Part shown: piece by piece, positions 40,687-48,986 of the stretch
Layout: the number at the start of each line of letters is the position of its first letter
Position numbering within the stretch: position 1 is the stretch's first letter
Origin: Ruminiclostridium papyrosolvens DSM 2782
GTDB lineage: Bacteria; Bacillota; Clostridia; Acetivibrionales; DSM-1351
Direction: 5' to 3'
DNA: 64,000 nt
NCBI RefSeq assembly: GCF_029318685.1
Contig: NZ_CP119677.1
Span: forward strand, 3,277,001 to 3,341,000
Translations under genes and position numbers: made by a program
Notes under the pieces: model-generated
Databases searched by the model: none
Told to the model about the DNA's origin: nothing
Seen by the model: only the letters and a program-made list of their open reading frames with translations

Positions 40687-43179
40687 TCACGCTCCTTTTT
40701 CAACCGGAGTGGTTGAAAATGCATTTATTAGATGTTCGAATACCGCATCAAACTTCAGCTTTCCAACTCTCCGGTCAAGATCCATAAACAAGCACTCTCT
40801 ATTCTCCAGGTTTTGGACTTCCTTAATGTTTTCTTCCGTTACCTCCAGATCCAGAAATTCAAGAACTCTTTTTACTTCATTTATCTCTGTAGTTTTGAAA
40901 CAGAACTTATAGGTTATGGCATTTTTAATTCCTTCACCCTTCAGATCATTTACGGAGTGACCAATAAATATACAGCCTGCATTAAGTGATCTGCCCATAC
41001 GAGCGAGGAAGTTCATAAGCTTTATCCCCATCTGAGTTGAAGACAAGGCCCATGACTCATCAAATAGTATGATTTTGAATATGCTTCGGTCACTCATTGC
41101 GAATTTCTTTGCAAAGCTTGCAATAGGGAGCATTAACACAGTAGATACTGTCTCTTCCTGAGTATAATCATCTTTGGGTGTAGAAGGATCCGGCATAACC
41201 AGATTTTGAATCTGCAGTATATTAATCCTGTTCTTTATATTCAGGCCTTCTTCATCTCCGGTTCCGAACAAAAGTCCTGCCATCCCTGCTTCCCTGAGTA
41301 AAGCTATACGCCTTCCCACACGTCTTGCAACGTTTTTGAATTCATCGGTTTCGGGAAAGTCCATGAGCCTTCCGGCCAAGGCACTCATGGACGGCTTTTC
41401 CTGCTGCTTAGTCCACTTTATTGCTTCTAGGACTACCAGGTATTCATCGTCTTTTGGATTTAATTTATATAGCTCTGCCAGAATATTTAGTGCAAGTTCG
41501 CCTGCTTCATCAAGGTTATCCCTATAAATGATAAAAGGATCAAGTTTGCCCCGATCCTCCTCATTTGACGAAAGCGTTATGATATTTATGTATTCTTTAA
41601 GTTCAGGTAAATCCTCAAGCCATTTGGATCTTTCGCCCTTGGGGTCGAATATAAGCCCGCAGCCACCGTATAGTACATTTAAGTACATCAACAAATTGGC
41701 GTTAAATGATTTACCTCCACCCAGGGTTCCCAGAAATGCGGCCGAAGCGGATCTGTCTTGCAAGCAGGCTGCTCCCATTGAAAGGAATACCCATTTTTCA
41801 AGTATTCCGGTTGTTCCGATATAGGGGCCCTCGTTATCACCAAGAAGCCTGGTTGCTCCTATCATACCACCTGCCAGAGTTCTTGGCGGTAATGGCTGAA
41901 TGTAATCGTTCATATATCTCCCAGCACCCGGAATGAATTCCATGAACAACTTCAGCTGATCCGCAACAGGTCTTTCAATTACGAAATTAAAGTCCTCATA
42001 AACCTCTTTTATGAAATTTGCCCGTTCATCCAGCAGCTCCTTATTATCCGCAGCTAAGCAGAATGTGATAGATGCTCTTGTAATCGGAGCTCTTGAAGCC
42101 TTCAATTCCGATTCCAGAGCATCTGCAAATTCCTTTGAGTCGGCCAGTTCATCCGGAACGTCTTCACTATTGTCTTCAATATGCTTTATCTGGCTTTGGA
42201 TCTCTCTTCTTTTACCTCCAATATTCCGTATACTTTGCTTATGTTCTATAGTATCAATATGTATGCATACCTCAGTTTGAACCGGATAATCCTGAAGAAC
42301 TAAAAGCCACTCACTCCCCGGAAATTCAATACCATCAGGGATATGATTAATTGCCAGAAAGGTCTGCCAAGAGGTTGTCCCGTCTCCGTGATCAATTTTG
42401 ATACATTTTTTAAAGCTTTTGTGATCCACAAGTCCTTCACTTAAAGTAAGTATATCTTTTTTATGAGCTCTTATTGCAGTTTCTCCGTTCCGGGTTACCC
42501 TTTCTGCAAAGGGACTCCATGAGATAAGCTCACCGTCGCTTAGATTATATTTTAGTTTCACATCTCCCAGTCCACGTCTGAACATTCTTCTTATAAGCCA
42601 CTGGCAATCAATGGAATCAGCCTTTTTTATCGATATTCTTTTTGATTGTTCCTTCATGTAGGAATTAGCGAGCAATGAGAATGAGTCTATTTCTCTTTTT
42701 AAGAGTTCCTTTGTTTCAACTGAAAAAAGTTCTGAAAGAAATCTGGTTGGACTCTTTATAAAGAACTCAAATCCATCCTTAAGATCTTTAATGATACTAT
42801 CACTACTCTTCAGCTTTGTCAGTACATAAACAACATAATCATTGCTGCTGCCTTTTTTGCCTATTTTTTCTTTAAGATATACACCCGTACCTTTTGCATG
42901 TGCTTCAGCCCTTATATACAGGTTATCTTTTTTCTGCATTCTGCCAATGATGTTCTTATAGTGCTCGTCAATGTTCTGCGACATTGGAATAATCAATATT
43001 TTTGCTTCAATTCCAATATTGGCTATAAACCTTGCCAGACTATTCAGTATTGATATTTTATTCTGATCTGACTTATAGTCGTAATTGAATCCGTTCATTT
43101 TATACATGGCCCAGCACTCTTTATAGCTATTATTAAATATAAGGTTATCTTCGTAATACTTTACCGGAAAATCAAACAA
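40687..43179 (-). CDS. TcpF/VirB4-like conjugation ATPase
   Basis: An 830-residue VirB4/TraE-type ATPase that energises DNA transfer. Walker A GTLGGGKS lies at residues 484-491, Walker B IILFDESWAL near 705 and the motif GHSVNDLKGEGIKNAI after it. The N-terminal 430 residues form the CagE/TrbE-like domain. It overlaps the TcpE gene by 8 bases and is followed by TcpH, the pCW3 order. No defect is visible. Confidence 0.9.
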   Translation of the reverse strand: MFDFPVKYYEDNLIFNNSYKECWAMYKMNGFNYDYKSDQNKISILNSLARFIANIGIEAKILIIPMSQNIDEHYKNIIGRMQKKDNLYIRAEAHAKGTGVYLKEKIGKKGSSNDYVVYVLTKLKSSDSIIKDLKDGFEFFIKSPTRFLSELFSVETKELLKREIDSFSLLANSYMKEQSKRISIKKADSIDCQWLIRRMFRRGLGDVKLKYNLSDGELISWSPFAERVTRNGETAIRAHKKDILTLSEGLVDHKSFKKCIKIDHGDGTTSWQTFLAINHIPDGIEFPGSEWLLVLQDYPVQTEVCIHIDTIEHKQSIRNIGGKRREIQSQIKHIEDNSEDVPDELADSKEFADALESELKASRAPITRASITFCLAADNKELLDERANFIKEVYEDFNFVIERPVADQLKLFMEFIPGAGRYMNDYIQPLPPRTLAGGMIGATRLLGDNEGPYIGTTGILEKWVFLSMGAACLQDRSASAAFLGTLGGGKSFNANLLMYLNVLYGGCGLIFDPKGERSKWLEDLPELKEYINIITLSSNEEDRGKLDPFIIYRDNLDEAGELALNILAELYKLNPKDDEYLVVLEAIKWTKQQEKPSMSALAGRLMDFPETDEFKNVARRVGRRIALLREAGMAGLLFGTGDEEGLNIKNRINILQIQNLVMPDPSTPKDDYTQEETVSTVLMLPIASFAKKFAMSDRSIFKIILFDESWALSSTQMGIKLMNFLARMGRSLNAGCIFIGHSVNDLKGEGIKNAITYKFCFKTTEINEVKRVLEFLDLEVTEENIKEVQNLENRECLFMDLDRRVGKLKFDAVFEHLINAFSTTPVEKGA

Positions 43180-43648
43180 TTCTTCTCCCTCCTTTCTTTC
43201 CTTTTTGTTTTTTAGTTTTATGATTCAAGGCAGCTTCAGTCTTGTTAACAATTAATAAGTCTCTAAATATTATAGGAGTTGAAAAACAGACATTCTTGAT
43301 TTTATATCCATCCACTGCCTTAAACCTTACCAGCTTACCCGGAGACATTAGAAAAGCCATATAATCCAAAAAGAATTTATGAGGGAGCTTACCATCAAGT
43401 TTTTGCTTTGTAAAGAACTTCATCAGACCATACGGAATTGCAGCATACTTAAAAACAAAAGGCAGATAGCTGAGAAACGGCAATATTTTAAGCAATAAAT
43501 ATGTAATACACAAGCTTGCTACAAAATACATTGCCTGATCCACATCAACGGGCACAAACAACTTAATACTGTCTATTGAATAAATTTTTCTTGGTATTTT
43601 CCATACCGATTTATATGTCCTAAGTATTACCCTGTTCTCATTCTCCAT
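43172..43648 (-). CDS. TcpE-family conjugation protein
   Basis: A 158-residue protein matching the TcpE family. The N-terminal part reads RVILRTYKSVWKIPRKIYSID, the middle has two hydrophobic segments (AMYFVASLCITYLLLKIL, FKYAAIPYGLMKFF), and DYMAFLMSPGK follows. A basic tail (KTKKQKGKKGGRR) ends it. The ATG at 43648 has AAGG 6 bases upstream; the ATG at 43654 touches that site. It sits between TcpD and TcpF, its usual place. Confidence 0.85.
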   Translation of the reverse strand: MENENRVILRTYKSVWKIPRKIYSIDSIKLFVPVDVDQAMYFVASLCITYLLLKILPFLSYLPFVFKYAAIPYGLMKFFTKQKLDGKLPHKFFLDYMAFLMSPGKLVRFKAVDGYKIKNVCFSTPIIFRDLLIVNKTEAALNHKTKKQKGKKGGRRIV

Positions 43649-43662
43649 ATTCATCCTTCTCT

Positions 43663-43977
43663 CTAGTTAAATACCTTCGACCAAATAGTTGAACCTAATG
43701 ATTTGAGTGCTGTGGGATCATTGACTATGTAAAGTACTATTGCTGCCAATACAAGAAAACCGGCCAACTGCATCCACATTTTTTTCATTATGAACGGTAC
43801 ACATATTACAGCTACTATTAACAGTGCAATAAACCAGATTTGTGACTGAAGCCAAGTATATGCATTCTGCCCGAAATTCTCCCCTGCTGCAAATACATTC
43901 ACAGCCATAAGTGAAAAAACAATAACCAGTATTAAAACTGAAACTACTCTAGGCATATTTCGTTTTAAAAATAACAT
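43663..43977 (-). CDS. TcpD-like small membrane protein of conjugation
   Basis: A 104-residue protein. A signal-like helix (VVSVLILVIVFSLMAVNVFAAG) and two more hydrophobic segments (IWFIALLIVAVICVPFIM, LAGFLVLAAIVLYIV) give the TcpD or VirB2/TrbC-like layout. The ATG at 43977 follows GGGGG by 8 bases. It lies between TcpC and TcpE. It may form part of the mating channel. Confidence 0.75.
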   Translation of the reverse strand: MLFLKRNMPRVVSVLILVIVFSLMAVNVFAAGENFGQNAYTWLQSQIWFIALLIVAVICVPFIMKKMWMQLAGFLVLAAIVLYIVNDPTALKSLGSTIWSKVFN

Positions 43978-44001
43978 ATTTAATTCCCCCATTTTTAATT
44001 A

Positions 44002-44925
44002 TTAGACATTCATTTTGTCAATGTAGTATTTGTCCTCTTTTCTTACCAGATCGATTTTATACTGTTGTGGAACAGTTACCCCGTTAGTGCTGTCTTTAAT
44101 TGATAGTTTAACGATTACGTAGTACCTATTTTCTGTGTTTTGATAGACTGTAATATCATTAAGGCTTACAAACTCATATCTTCCCTCCAGTCCTTTAAGA
44201 GTCTTAGTAGAATCCAACATGTAATAGCTGATTTCTCCGGGATTACCGGTGTAATAAATTTTAAAGAAGCTTTCCATTACACTCAATATGGCCTCTTTGG
44301 TTCCTTCTGACGCTTCTTTTCCTGAATATGGCTTAATTTCAACGTTTGCCTTATCTTCACCAGGGATAAACGCTGGGTAGCCTGTAATCTGGAAATGTCC
44401 ATCTTTTTCAAGTACCGGAATCCGCAGACATACATCCTTAATCTGATAATCCTTCATTAATTCATTTTGTTTCACTAGTTCAGAAGATGAAGCTTCTACG
44501 TTAAAATACTTTACCCTTGCCCTGACATCAACTGTAAAGGTATTGTCAGAAGTCCACATAAGCTTATAACCATCTGCACTAAAAGCTTCGGTTCTTACAT
44601 CTGTGAGCATATTCATATTCATGTCGATATCCTTTTGAATGTAGCCAACAAGCCTTTTTAAATAGCCTTCAGTATCCCGTCCATTCAAGGTTAAATATTC
44701 CAAACAGAAGCTTTCTGCAAATGCTTTCCCCTGAAATTCAACAGTTTTTTTAGCTTCGGAGTCTTTTACATAAGAATTAATCAAGGTCTGAGCCGTTACT
44801 GTCTCGTCCTGCTTAAAAAGCGTTCCGATACCCCTTAATAACAAAAATACTACTAAAGTCCATAGTAGTATTTTCCCTATTTTCTGAGGCATGGTACTTT
44901 TAAGTTTTAAAACTTTATCTTTCAA
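44002..44925 (-). CDS. TcpC-like conjugation scaffold protein
   Basis: A 307-residue bitopic protein. One N-terminal helix (IGKILLWTLVVFLLLRGIGTLF) is followed by two NTF2/VirB8-like domains outside the membrane: KKTVEFQGKAFAESFCLEYLTL and ILSVMESFFKIYYTGNPGEI. This is the TcpC/ConC layout. The TTG start at 44925 follows AGGAGGTGAG. It lies between TcpA and TcpD. VirB8-like proteins hold the transfer channel together. Confidence 0.85.
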   Translation of the reverse strand: MKDKVLKLKSTMPQKIGKILLWTLVVFLLLRGIGTLFKQDETVTAQTLINSYVKDSEAKKTVEFQGKAFAESFCLEYLTLNGRDTEGYLKRLVGYIQKDIDMNMNMLTDVRTEAFSADGYKLMWTSDNTFTVDVRARVKYFNVEASSSELVKQNELMKDYQIKDVCLRIPVLEKDGHFQITGYPAFIPGEDKANVEIKPYSGKEASEGTKEAILSVMESFFKIYYTGNPGEISYYMLDSTKTLKGLEGRYEFVSLNDITVYQNTENRYYVIVKLSIKDSTNGVTVPQQYKIDLVRKEDKYYIDKMNV

Positions 44926-44951
44926 ATTCTCACCTCCTTCATATGATATTT

Positions 44952-46529
44952 TTAAAACCCCTCCAGTTCATCATCTCCTTCCTCATTATCAAAGTTGCTT
45001 GGTTTTGCCGGAGTTTCCAGCGATATATTATTATCAGATTCCTCGATACACTCTTGTGCTGCAGCGGAATCATCTCCGCAGGGTATATATACTCTTTCTT
45101 CGTCATACGGTCCGTTATCCCAATCGTCAAAATTCGTAAGCATTTCTCCCTGTTTATAATCACCTTTTCTCAGGAACTTGTCCTCAAAAGCATATGCCTG
45201 GAATTCAAATGTATCGGCTCCTACGGAATACATAAATCTTCCCCGGGTATCATCCATATCAGTGGCTTTTGTATTGCCTAAAACCATTTCTGAGGCTTGA
45301 GGGTCTACCATACGGCCTGATATTCTTATTGGCAGGTTGTTTTTTATCTGTCCCGGTATGACTTTAGCATCAGGCCTTTGGGTAGCAAGCAGCATATTAA
45401 TGCCTGTGGCTCTTGAAAGCCTGGCCAGAGTTGACATTTCTTTTTCAATCTCTTCATAGATTTTCTTATCGGCTTTGCCGAGCCCTGTTTTATCCAGCAT
45501 CTCTGCTATCTCATCACAAATTATAACTATTCTGCAGAGCTTCTTTTCTGCTATGGCATTGTATTCAGGCAAGTTTTTTACTCCCATCTCCCTGAACTTA
45601 TTCAGTCTGGCAGTATTTTCAGCAACAAGCTCCTTTAAAATTTCAAGTGCTCTTTGGCGCTCAGTTACAACTTCTCCGAACTGCTCATATAACGTACCGA
45701 ATTCAACACCGCCTTTGAAATCTATCATATATGGCTTTGCACCCTTTTTAATGCACTGCCAGAGCATACATCTAAGCAAAACAGACTTTCCGGACCCGGT
45801 GACGCCTGCTATCAGAGCATGAGGTACTTTATTCAAATCAAATACCACATCCTCCAGCATTGCAACACCTACAACCAATTCAAAATCCTTTTGGCTTACA
45901 CAATCGTCCGACCATGGTATGAAATCCATTAACCCCTGATGTGTGGGTATTGTATGCAAACTGATTATCTGTTTTGATGCTTTTGTGTGTTCCAGTTTAA
46001 TAATGTTACAATCCATTACAGTTTCCAGATCAAGGCATCGGGCTTTCCATTCTGAAACAGGAATATTGCTTTTAAAGGAGTAAATGACTTTCTTACCTTC
46101 TTTCTTTTCCCCGATAAATTTGGGATAACCCTTGCTTTCATTCCATTCGCCTTTGATATTCCTTGTTTTATGCTTTCCTTTATCATAGAAGCCTATTGAT
46201 TCAAATTTTTTATCGAATGTATTTATAAAATTACGGTAGTCCTGTCCTTTCCAATATAAATAAATCAAAGGCATTGCGAGCGGAAAATATAAAGCAATAT
46301 CTGCTACCATTCTGTATTGCAGAGGTACATGAATGGCTATTCTATTTCTTAAATAAAAAATAGCTGCTCCTATGGCAGCATTGATAGCAAGAAAAATGAA
46401 ATTACTTGTTTTCTCCGGCAACTTTCGAATCCCCACACTAACATCAACAAAAAAGTCGAATACACCTTTTACAAATCCTATGATAAATTCACCTAACATT
46501 TCGACCTGCTTATCTCCTGATGATGACAA
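44952..46529 (-). CDS. tcpA: TcpA, FtsK-type coupling ATPase
   Basis: A 525-residue membrane ATPase that brings DNA to the mating channel. Two N-terminal helices (about 43-60 and 78-92) precede an FtsK/HerA motor. Walker A GVTGSGKS lies at residues 242-249, Walker B IVIICDEIAEML at 334-345, and LLATQRPDAKVIPGQIKNN follows, the typical FtsK signature. The TTG start follows GGAG by 9 bases. Directly upstream lies the TcpM-like gene, as in pCW3. Confidence 0.85.
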   Translation of the reverse strand: MSSSGDKQVEMLGEFIIGFVKGVFDFFVDVSVGIRKLPEKTSNFIFLAINAAIGAAIFYLRNRIAIHVPLQYRMVADIALYFPLAMPLIYLYWKGQDYRNFINTFDKKFESIGFYDKGKHKTRNIKGEWNESKGYPKFIGEKKEGKKVIYSFKSNIPVSEWKARCLDLETVMDCNIIKLEHTKASKQIISLHTIPTHQGLMDFIPWSDDCVSQKDFELVVGVAMLEDVVFDLNKVPHALIAGVTGSGKSVLLRCMLWQCIKKGAKPYMIDFKGGVEFGTLYEQFGEVVTERQRALEILKELVAENTARLNKFREMGVKNLPEYNAIAEKKLCRIVIICDEIAEMLDKTGLGKADKKIYEEIEKEMSTLARLSRATGINMLLATQRPDAKVIPGQIKNNLPIRISGRMVDPQASEMVLGNTKATDMDDTRGRFMYSVGADTFEFQAYAFEDKFLRKGDYKQGEMLTNFDDWDNGPYDEERVYIPCGDDSAAAQECIEESDNNISLETPAKPSNFDNEEGDDELEGF

Positions 46530-46535
46530 TCAAAA

Positions 46536-47336
46536 TCACTCCTTCAAATATATTTCTGTTGTGGAAACGGTTTCGTGTCCTAATTCCTTCTGAACGGTCT
46601 TTTTGGCTTGTCTCTGAGTTTGCCCGTCACTTACTTCATCCTTAAAACGGTTTCTTGCATTATGCCTTCTGAGATCATGCGACTCAAAACCATATTCAGC
46701 CGCTTTTTGTTTTAAATATGATCTGCTGTAAAAAAGCCTACCATCATCGGACTTCTCAGCAAAATCTTTCAGGCGTTCATACAGGTACGGATCTTCCCGA
46801 ACATGGACATCTCTGGATTTACGTCCCTTTCCGCTTCTTATATGTATTGTGATTTGCCCGTTATCGTCAAAAGAGATATCTTCCTTTGAAAGGTCAGATA
46901 TCTCTTTAACACGTAAACCACTTTTATGTTGAAGTCTGAATGCCAGCTTCAGTTTTTCATTTCTGATTGCATTGATTTTTCTAGCCACCGTTTCATCTGT
47001 TATTCCTGATCCGGCTGCTCTTGTATTACGGGGAATCTCTTTAAAATGATTGACTAGATTAATGTACGACTGTCCGAATAAGATTGATTCAGATTGTTTC
47101 AACACATATGTCTCATATTTTCTTATTGCGGATACATACTGTGAAAATTGCCTTTCATCCTTCAGCTTGTCTACAAGAAAAGCATTCAATGTATTGATAT
47201 CAATTTTTCCGTCAGTATGCTTACTAATCTGATTTATACAGGACAAATATTTTACTGCGGTATCCTTGGTGATTTTCTTTTTACTGACAAGCTCCTTCAG
47301 AGCCATATCATAAACCTCAATGTCTATGTACCACAT
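46536..47336 (-). CDS. TcpM-like tyrosine recombinase, candidate relaxase
   Basis: A 266-residue tyrosine recombinase-fold protein. All catalytic residues seem present: R142 (GLRVKE), K170, H220 and R223 (HDLRR), H254 (LGHET) and Y263. It is shorter than the true integrase of the element and lies directly upstream of tcpA. In plasmid pCW3 the gene there encodes TcpM, which acts as the relaxase. No HUH relaxase gene was found in the window, so this is the best candidate. A TcpK-like gene overlaps its start by 13 bases. An ATG at 47306 with GAGG upstream is an alternative start. Confidence 0.75.
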   Translation of the reverse strand: MWYIDIEVYDMALKELVSKKKITKDTAVKYLSCINQISKHTDGKIDINTLNAFLVDKLKDERQFSQYVSAIRKYETYVLKQSESILFGQSYINLVNHFKEIPRNTRAAGSGITDETVARKINAIRNEKLKLAFRLQHKSGLRVKEISDLSKEDISFDDNGQITIHIRSGKGRKSRDVHVREDPYLYERLKDFAEKSDDGRLFYSRSYLKQKAAEYGFESHDLRRHNARNRFKDEVSDGQTQRQAKKTVQKELGHETVSTTEIYLKE

Positions 47337-47680
47337 TTTCCTTCTTCCTTTTCCATATTCAATAAAAGTTCATATGCTGTTTTCTTCACCGCAACTACTT
47401 TCATTACCCTACTATCAATCTTTTGGGTTTTCGTAAATCTGGTTCGGTCTTTATCCGTTGAAATAAGCCCCAGAGTCTTGTAAATGTTAAGGTATTCTTC
47501 AATTTTTTTATTATATTTGCTGCTTTCGGGAGTAAACCTAGATAGTGCTGTCCTGAAAGATTGAGGCTTAAATAATATGTACTCTCCCTTTTCTATATAC
47601 AGCTTTTTACCATTGGAAGGTACTTTCACTAAATAGCTTACTGTTTTTGTAAATGTATTCAAAGCCTCTATGATTTTCAA
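47324..47680 (-). CDS. TcpK-like small DNA-binding protein
   Basis: A 118-residue basic protein with a pattern fitting a winged helix: YLVKVPSNGKKLYIEKGEYILFK, then SKYNKKIEEYLNIYKTLGLIS and SRVMKVVAVKKTAYELLL. In pCW3 the oriT-binding accessory protein TcpK (a winged-helix protein of similar size) is encoded next to tcpM. Position and size support this; sequence alone is weak. The TTG start follows GGAGG by 7 bases. It is the first gene of the 26-kb minus-strand transfer unit. Confidence 0.55.
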   Translation of the reverse strand: MKIIEALNTFTKTVSYLVKVPSNGKKLYIEKGEYILFKPQSFRTALSRFTPESSKYNKKIEEYLNIYKTLGLISTDKDRTRFTKTQKIDSRVMKVVAVKKTAYELLLNMEKEEGKCGT

Positions 47681-47944
47681 ATTGGTGCCTCCCCCTCAAC
47701 ATGTATTTGTTTTACGAATGCCTATTCTTCCTTATCATCAGCCACTATATCAGCTAATTTTTCTTTATCCTCTGTAAGAATATAATTATCCTGTTTCTTT
47801 ATCATACATTATGTAGATTCCTCTTTTTCTTAGTTGTTTGAAAACAAAATACACAAATTTTATACGTTTTACATTTTATTACATTTTTTACACATTTAAT
47901 ATGATACCATTCTTTCATTACATAAAAGAAAGGTGGTTCTTACC
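47681..47944. other. Divergent spacer, candidate oriT and promoter region
   Basis: This 264-base spacer lies between the TcpK-like gene (minus) and a secreted-protein gene (plus). It is very AT-rich. A block at about 47867-47899 repeats TTTTACAT-like units (TTTTACATTTTA, TTACATTTTTT, ACACATTT). oriT of pCW3 lies next to its tcpK/tcpM genes, so this is where oriT is most likely. A 27-codon minus-strand frame (47805-47722) is open but has only a distant AGG, so I do not call it a gene. Confidence 0.4.
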
Positions 47945-48427
47945 ATGAAAAGATTTACAAAAAAGATGTTACTTTTTATCTGTGTTTTATCTCTAGCAAT
48001 GGCAACGAGCATTCCAGCATTTGCACACTGCCCAACCGACCCAAATAACTGCAATAATTTTATTCCTGTTGGAACTGATAGTCCCAGTGGATGGTGGAGG
48101 GGCTTTATATTTGAGAATAATCTTTACCTCCCAAATGACGGCCCACTTTTTTTAGGTCAAGCAGACAATGAATTGAATTGGAGACTAACACAAAATGGAA
48201 GGCTAAGTATTAGTGCAGTTTTTACCACAAATTCAAATTATCGTCTTTTAGTTACATCTCCTGACTATATGAGGGCTTACTATGATAATACCTTTTCAAA
48301 TGTTTCCAGTGTATATGCTAACGTATTTAATCTAAGCCCTGGGGAGTACCGTATACTTGTTTTTGATACTAACAATAATGCAATGTATGGGTTATATCAG
48401 TATACAATATGGGGCGCATATAATTAA
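47945..48427 (+). CDS. Small secreted protein of unknown function
   Basis: A 160-residue exported protein with a signal peptide ending PAFA (KRFTKKMLLFICVLSLAMAT). The mature part reads NLYLPNDGPLFLGQADNELNW, then RLLVTSPDYMRAYYDN and LSPGEYRILVFDTNN, which looks like an all-beta domain of the pre-peptidase C-terminal type. The ATG at 47945 follows AAAGGTGG; a GTG at 47933 overlaps that site. It is divergent from the transfer operon and is followed by its own terminator. Confidence 0.65.
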   Translation: MKRFTKKMLLFICVLSLAMATSIPAFAHCPTDPNNCNNFIPVGTDSPSGWWRGFIFENNLYLPNDGPLFLGQADNELNWRLTQNGRLSISAVFTTNSNYRLLVTSPDYMRAYYDNTFSNVSSVYANVFNLSPGEYRILVFDTNNNAMYGLYQYTIWGAYN

Positions 48428-48431
48428 ATTT

Positions 48432-48466
48432 AGGAATGGGCTGTCTAACTATGGCAGCCCATTCCT
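48432..48466. terminator. Hairpin terminator after secreted-protein gene
   Basis: AGGAATGGGCTGTC (48432-48445) pairs with GGCAGCCCATTCCT (48453-48466) with one wobble. A strong stem but only a weak T-run on the plus strand. Confidence 0.65.
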
Positions 48467-48552
48467 ATTCAAATGTCCTCATTGTTAGTCTAGTTGTCTA
48501 AAATATACACCTATTTATATATCTGTTCCAACTATCGTATATTCGCTCTTGT

Positions 48553-48690
48553 CTATATCTTTCCAAAATACTCCTTTCCATATGTAACATCAGCTAACTT
48601 ACTACCTTTCTCAAAATATAAAGTAACGCTTTTTTTATTAATCCTGAATTGCATCCATAATGCGCCGTATAATAATTTCTTCTGCTCCAA
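48553..48690 (-). CDS. Candidate small protein (45 residues) near attR
   Basis: A TTG start at 48690 lies 12 bases after AGGAGG. The product reads LEQKKLLYGALWMQFRINKK, then SVTLYFEKGSKLADVTYGKEYF. It overlaps a second short frame on the same strand. Small paired frames of this kind occur at ICE ends, but I do not recognise this family. Confidence 0.35.
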   Translation of the reverse strand: MEQKKLLYGALWMQFRINKKSVTLYFEKGSKLADVTYGKEYFGKI

Positions 48691-48748
48691 AGTTTTTCAC
48701 TTCCTCCTGGTACGTATTTGACTTATGATATGATATACTTTTTCTCAT
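48638..48748 (-). CDS. Candidate small protein (36 residues) near attR
   Basis: The product begins MRKSISYHKSNTYQEEVKNF and ends IIIRRIMDAIQD. No good ribosome binding site precedes its ATG. It contains the AGGAGG used by the overlapping 45-residue frame, so the two could be translationally coupled. Weak candidate. Confidence 0.3.
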   Translation of the reverse strand: MRKSISYHKSNTYQEEVKNFGAEEIIIRRIMDAIQD

Positions 48749-48792
48749 TTTCAATTTAATCAATTTACTTCCCCCTCTCATATTAAGCGCAC

Positions 48793-48822
48793 AAAAAAGA
48801 CAGCCTAATTTTCAAGCTGCCT
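48793..48822 (-). terminator. Minus-strand terminator inside attR end
   Basis: On the minus strand AGGCAGC (48822-48816) pairs with GCTGTCT (48804-48798) with one wobble and is followed by six T residues. It insulates the small genes from transcription coming from guaA. Confidence 0.65.
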
Positions 48823-48881
48823 TTGTGGCTCAATTCCCAAATAAAAAGAGATGTTATTTTTTTGTGTTAATCCAAGTAAAT

Positions 48882-48900
48882 GGTGGGGCTTTTGGTGGGG
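48882..48900. repeat. Right arm-type repeat (paired TGGTGGG)
   Basis: Two TGGTGGGG units 12 bases apart lie 86 bases inside attR, in the same orientation as the left copy at 906-923 (15 of 18 identical). Candidate arm-type binding sites of the integrase. Confidence 0.5.
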
Positions 48901-48933
48901 AACTATTTATTTCTAACCATTTTATTGCCTTTC

Positions 48934-48966
48934 AAAAAAGGGAAAGCCTTTTGATTAGGCTTTCCC
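48934..48966 (-). terminator. guaA terminator, supplied by the element
   Basis: GGGAAAGCC (48940-48948) and GGCTTTCCC (48958-48966) form a perfect 9-bp stem with a T-run on the minus strand (48939-48934). It lies 21 bases inside the element from attR, so integrated guaA ends at an element-borne terminator. Confidence 0.85.
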
Positions 48967-48986
48967 CTTTCAATTTAACTTACATA

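Noticed and set aside
47722-47805. 27-codon minus-strand frame upstream of the TcpK-like gene
   Set aside because: Only a distant AGG precedes it; too short and too weak to call as a gene in a likely oriT region.
48494-48721. Plus-strand 75-codon open frame near attR
   Set aside because: No ribosome binding site; the minus strand here has two short frames with a good site, and the plus frame is its shadow.
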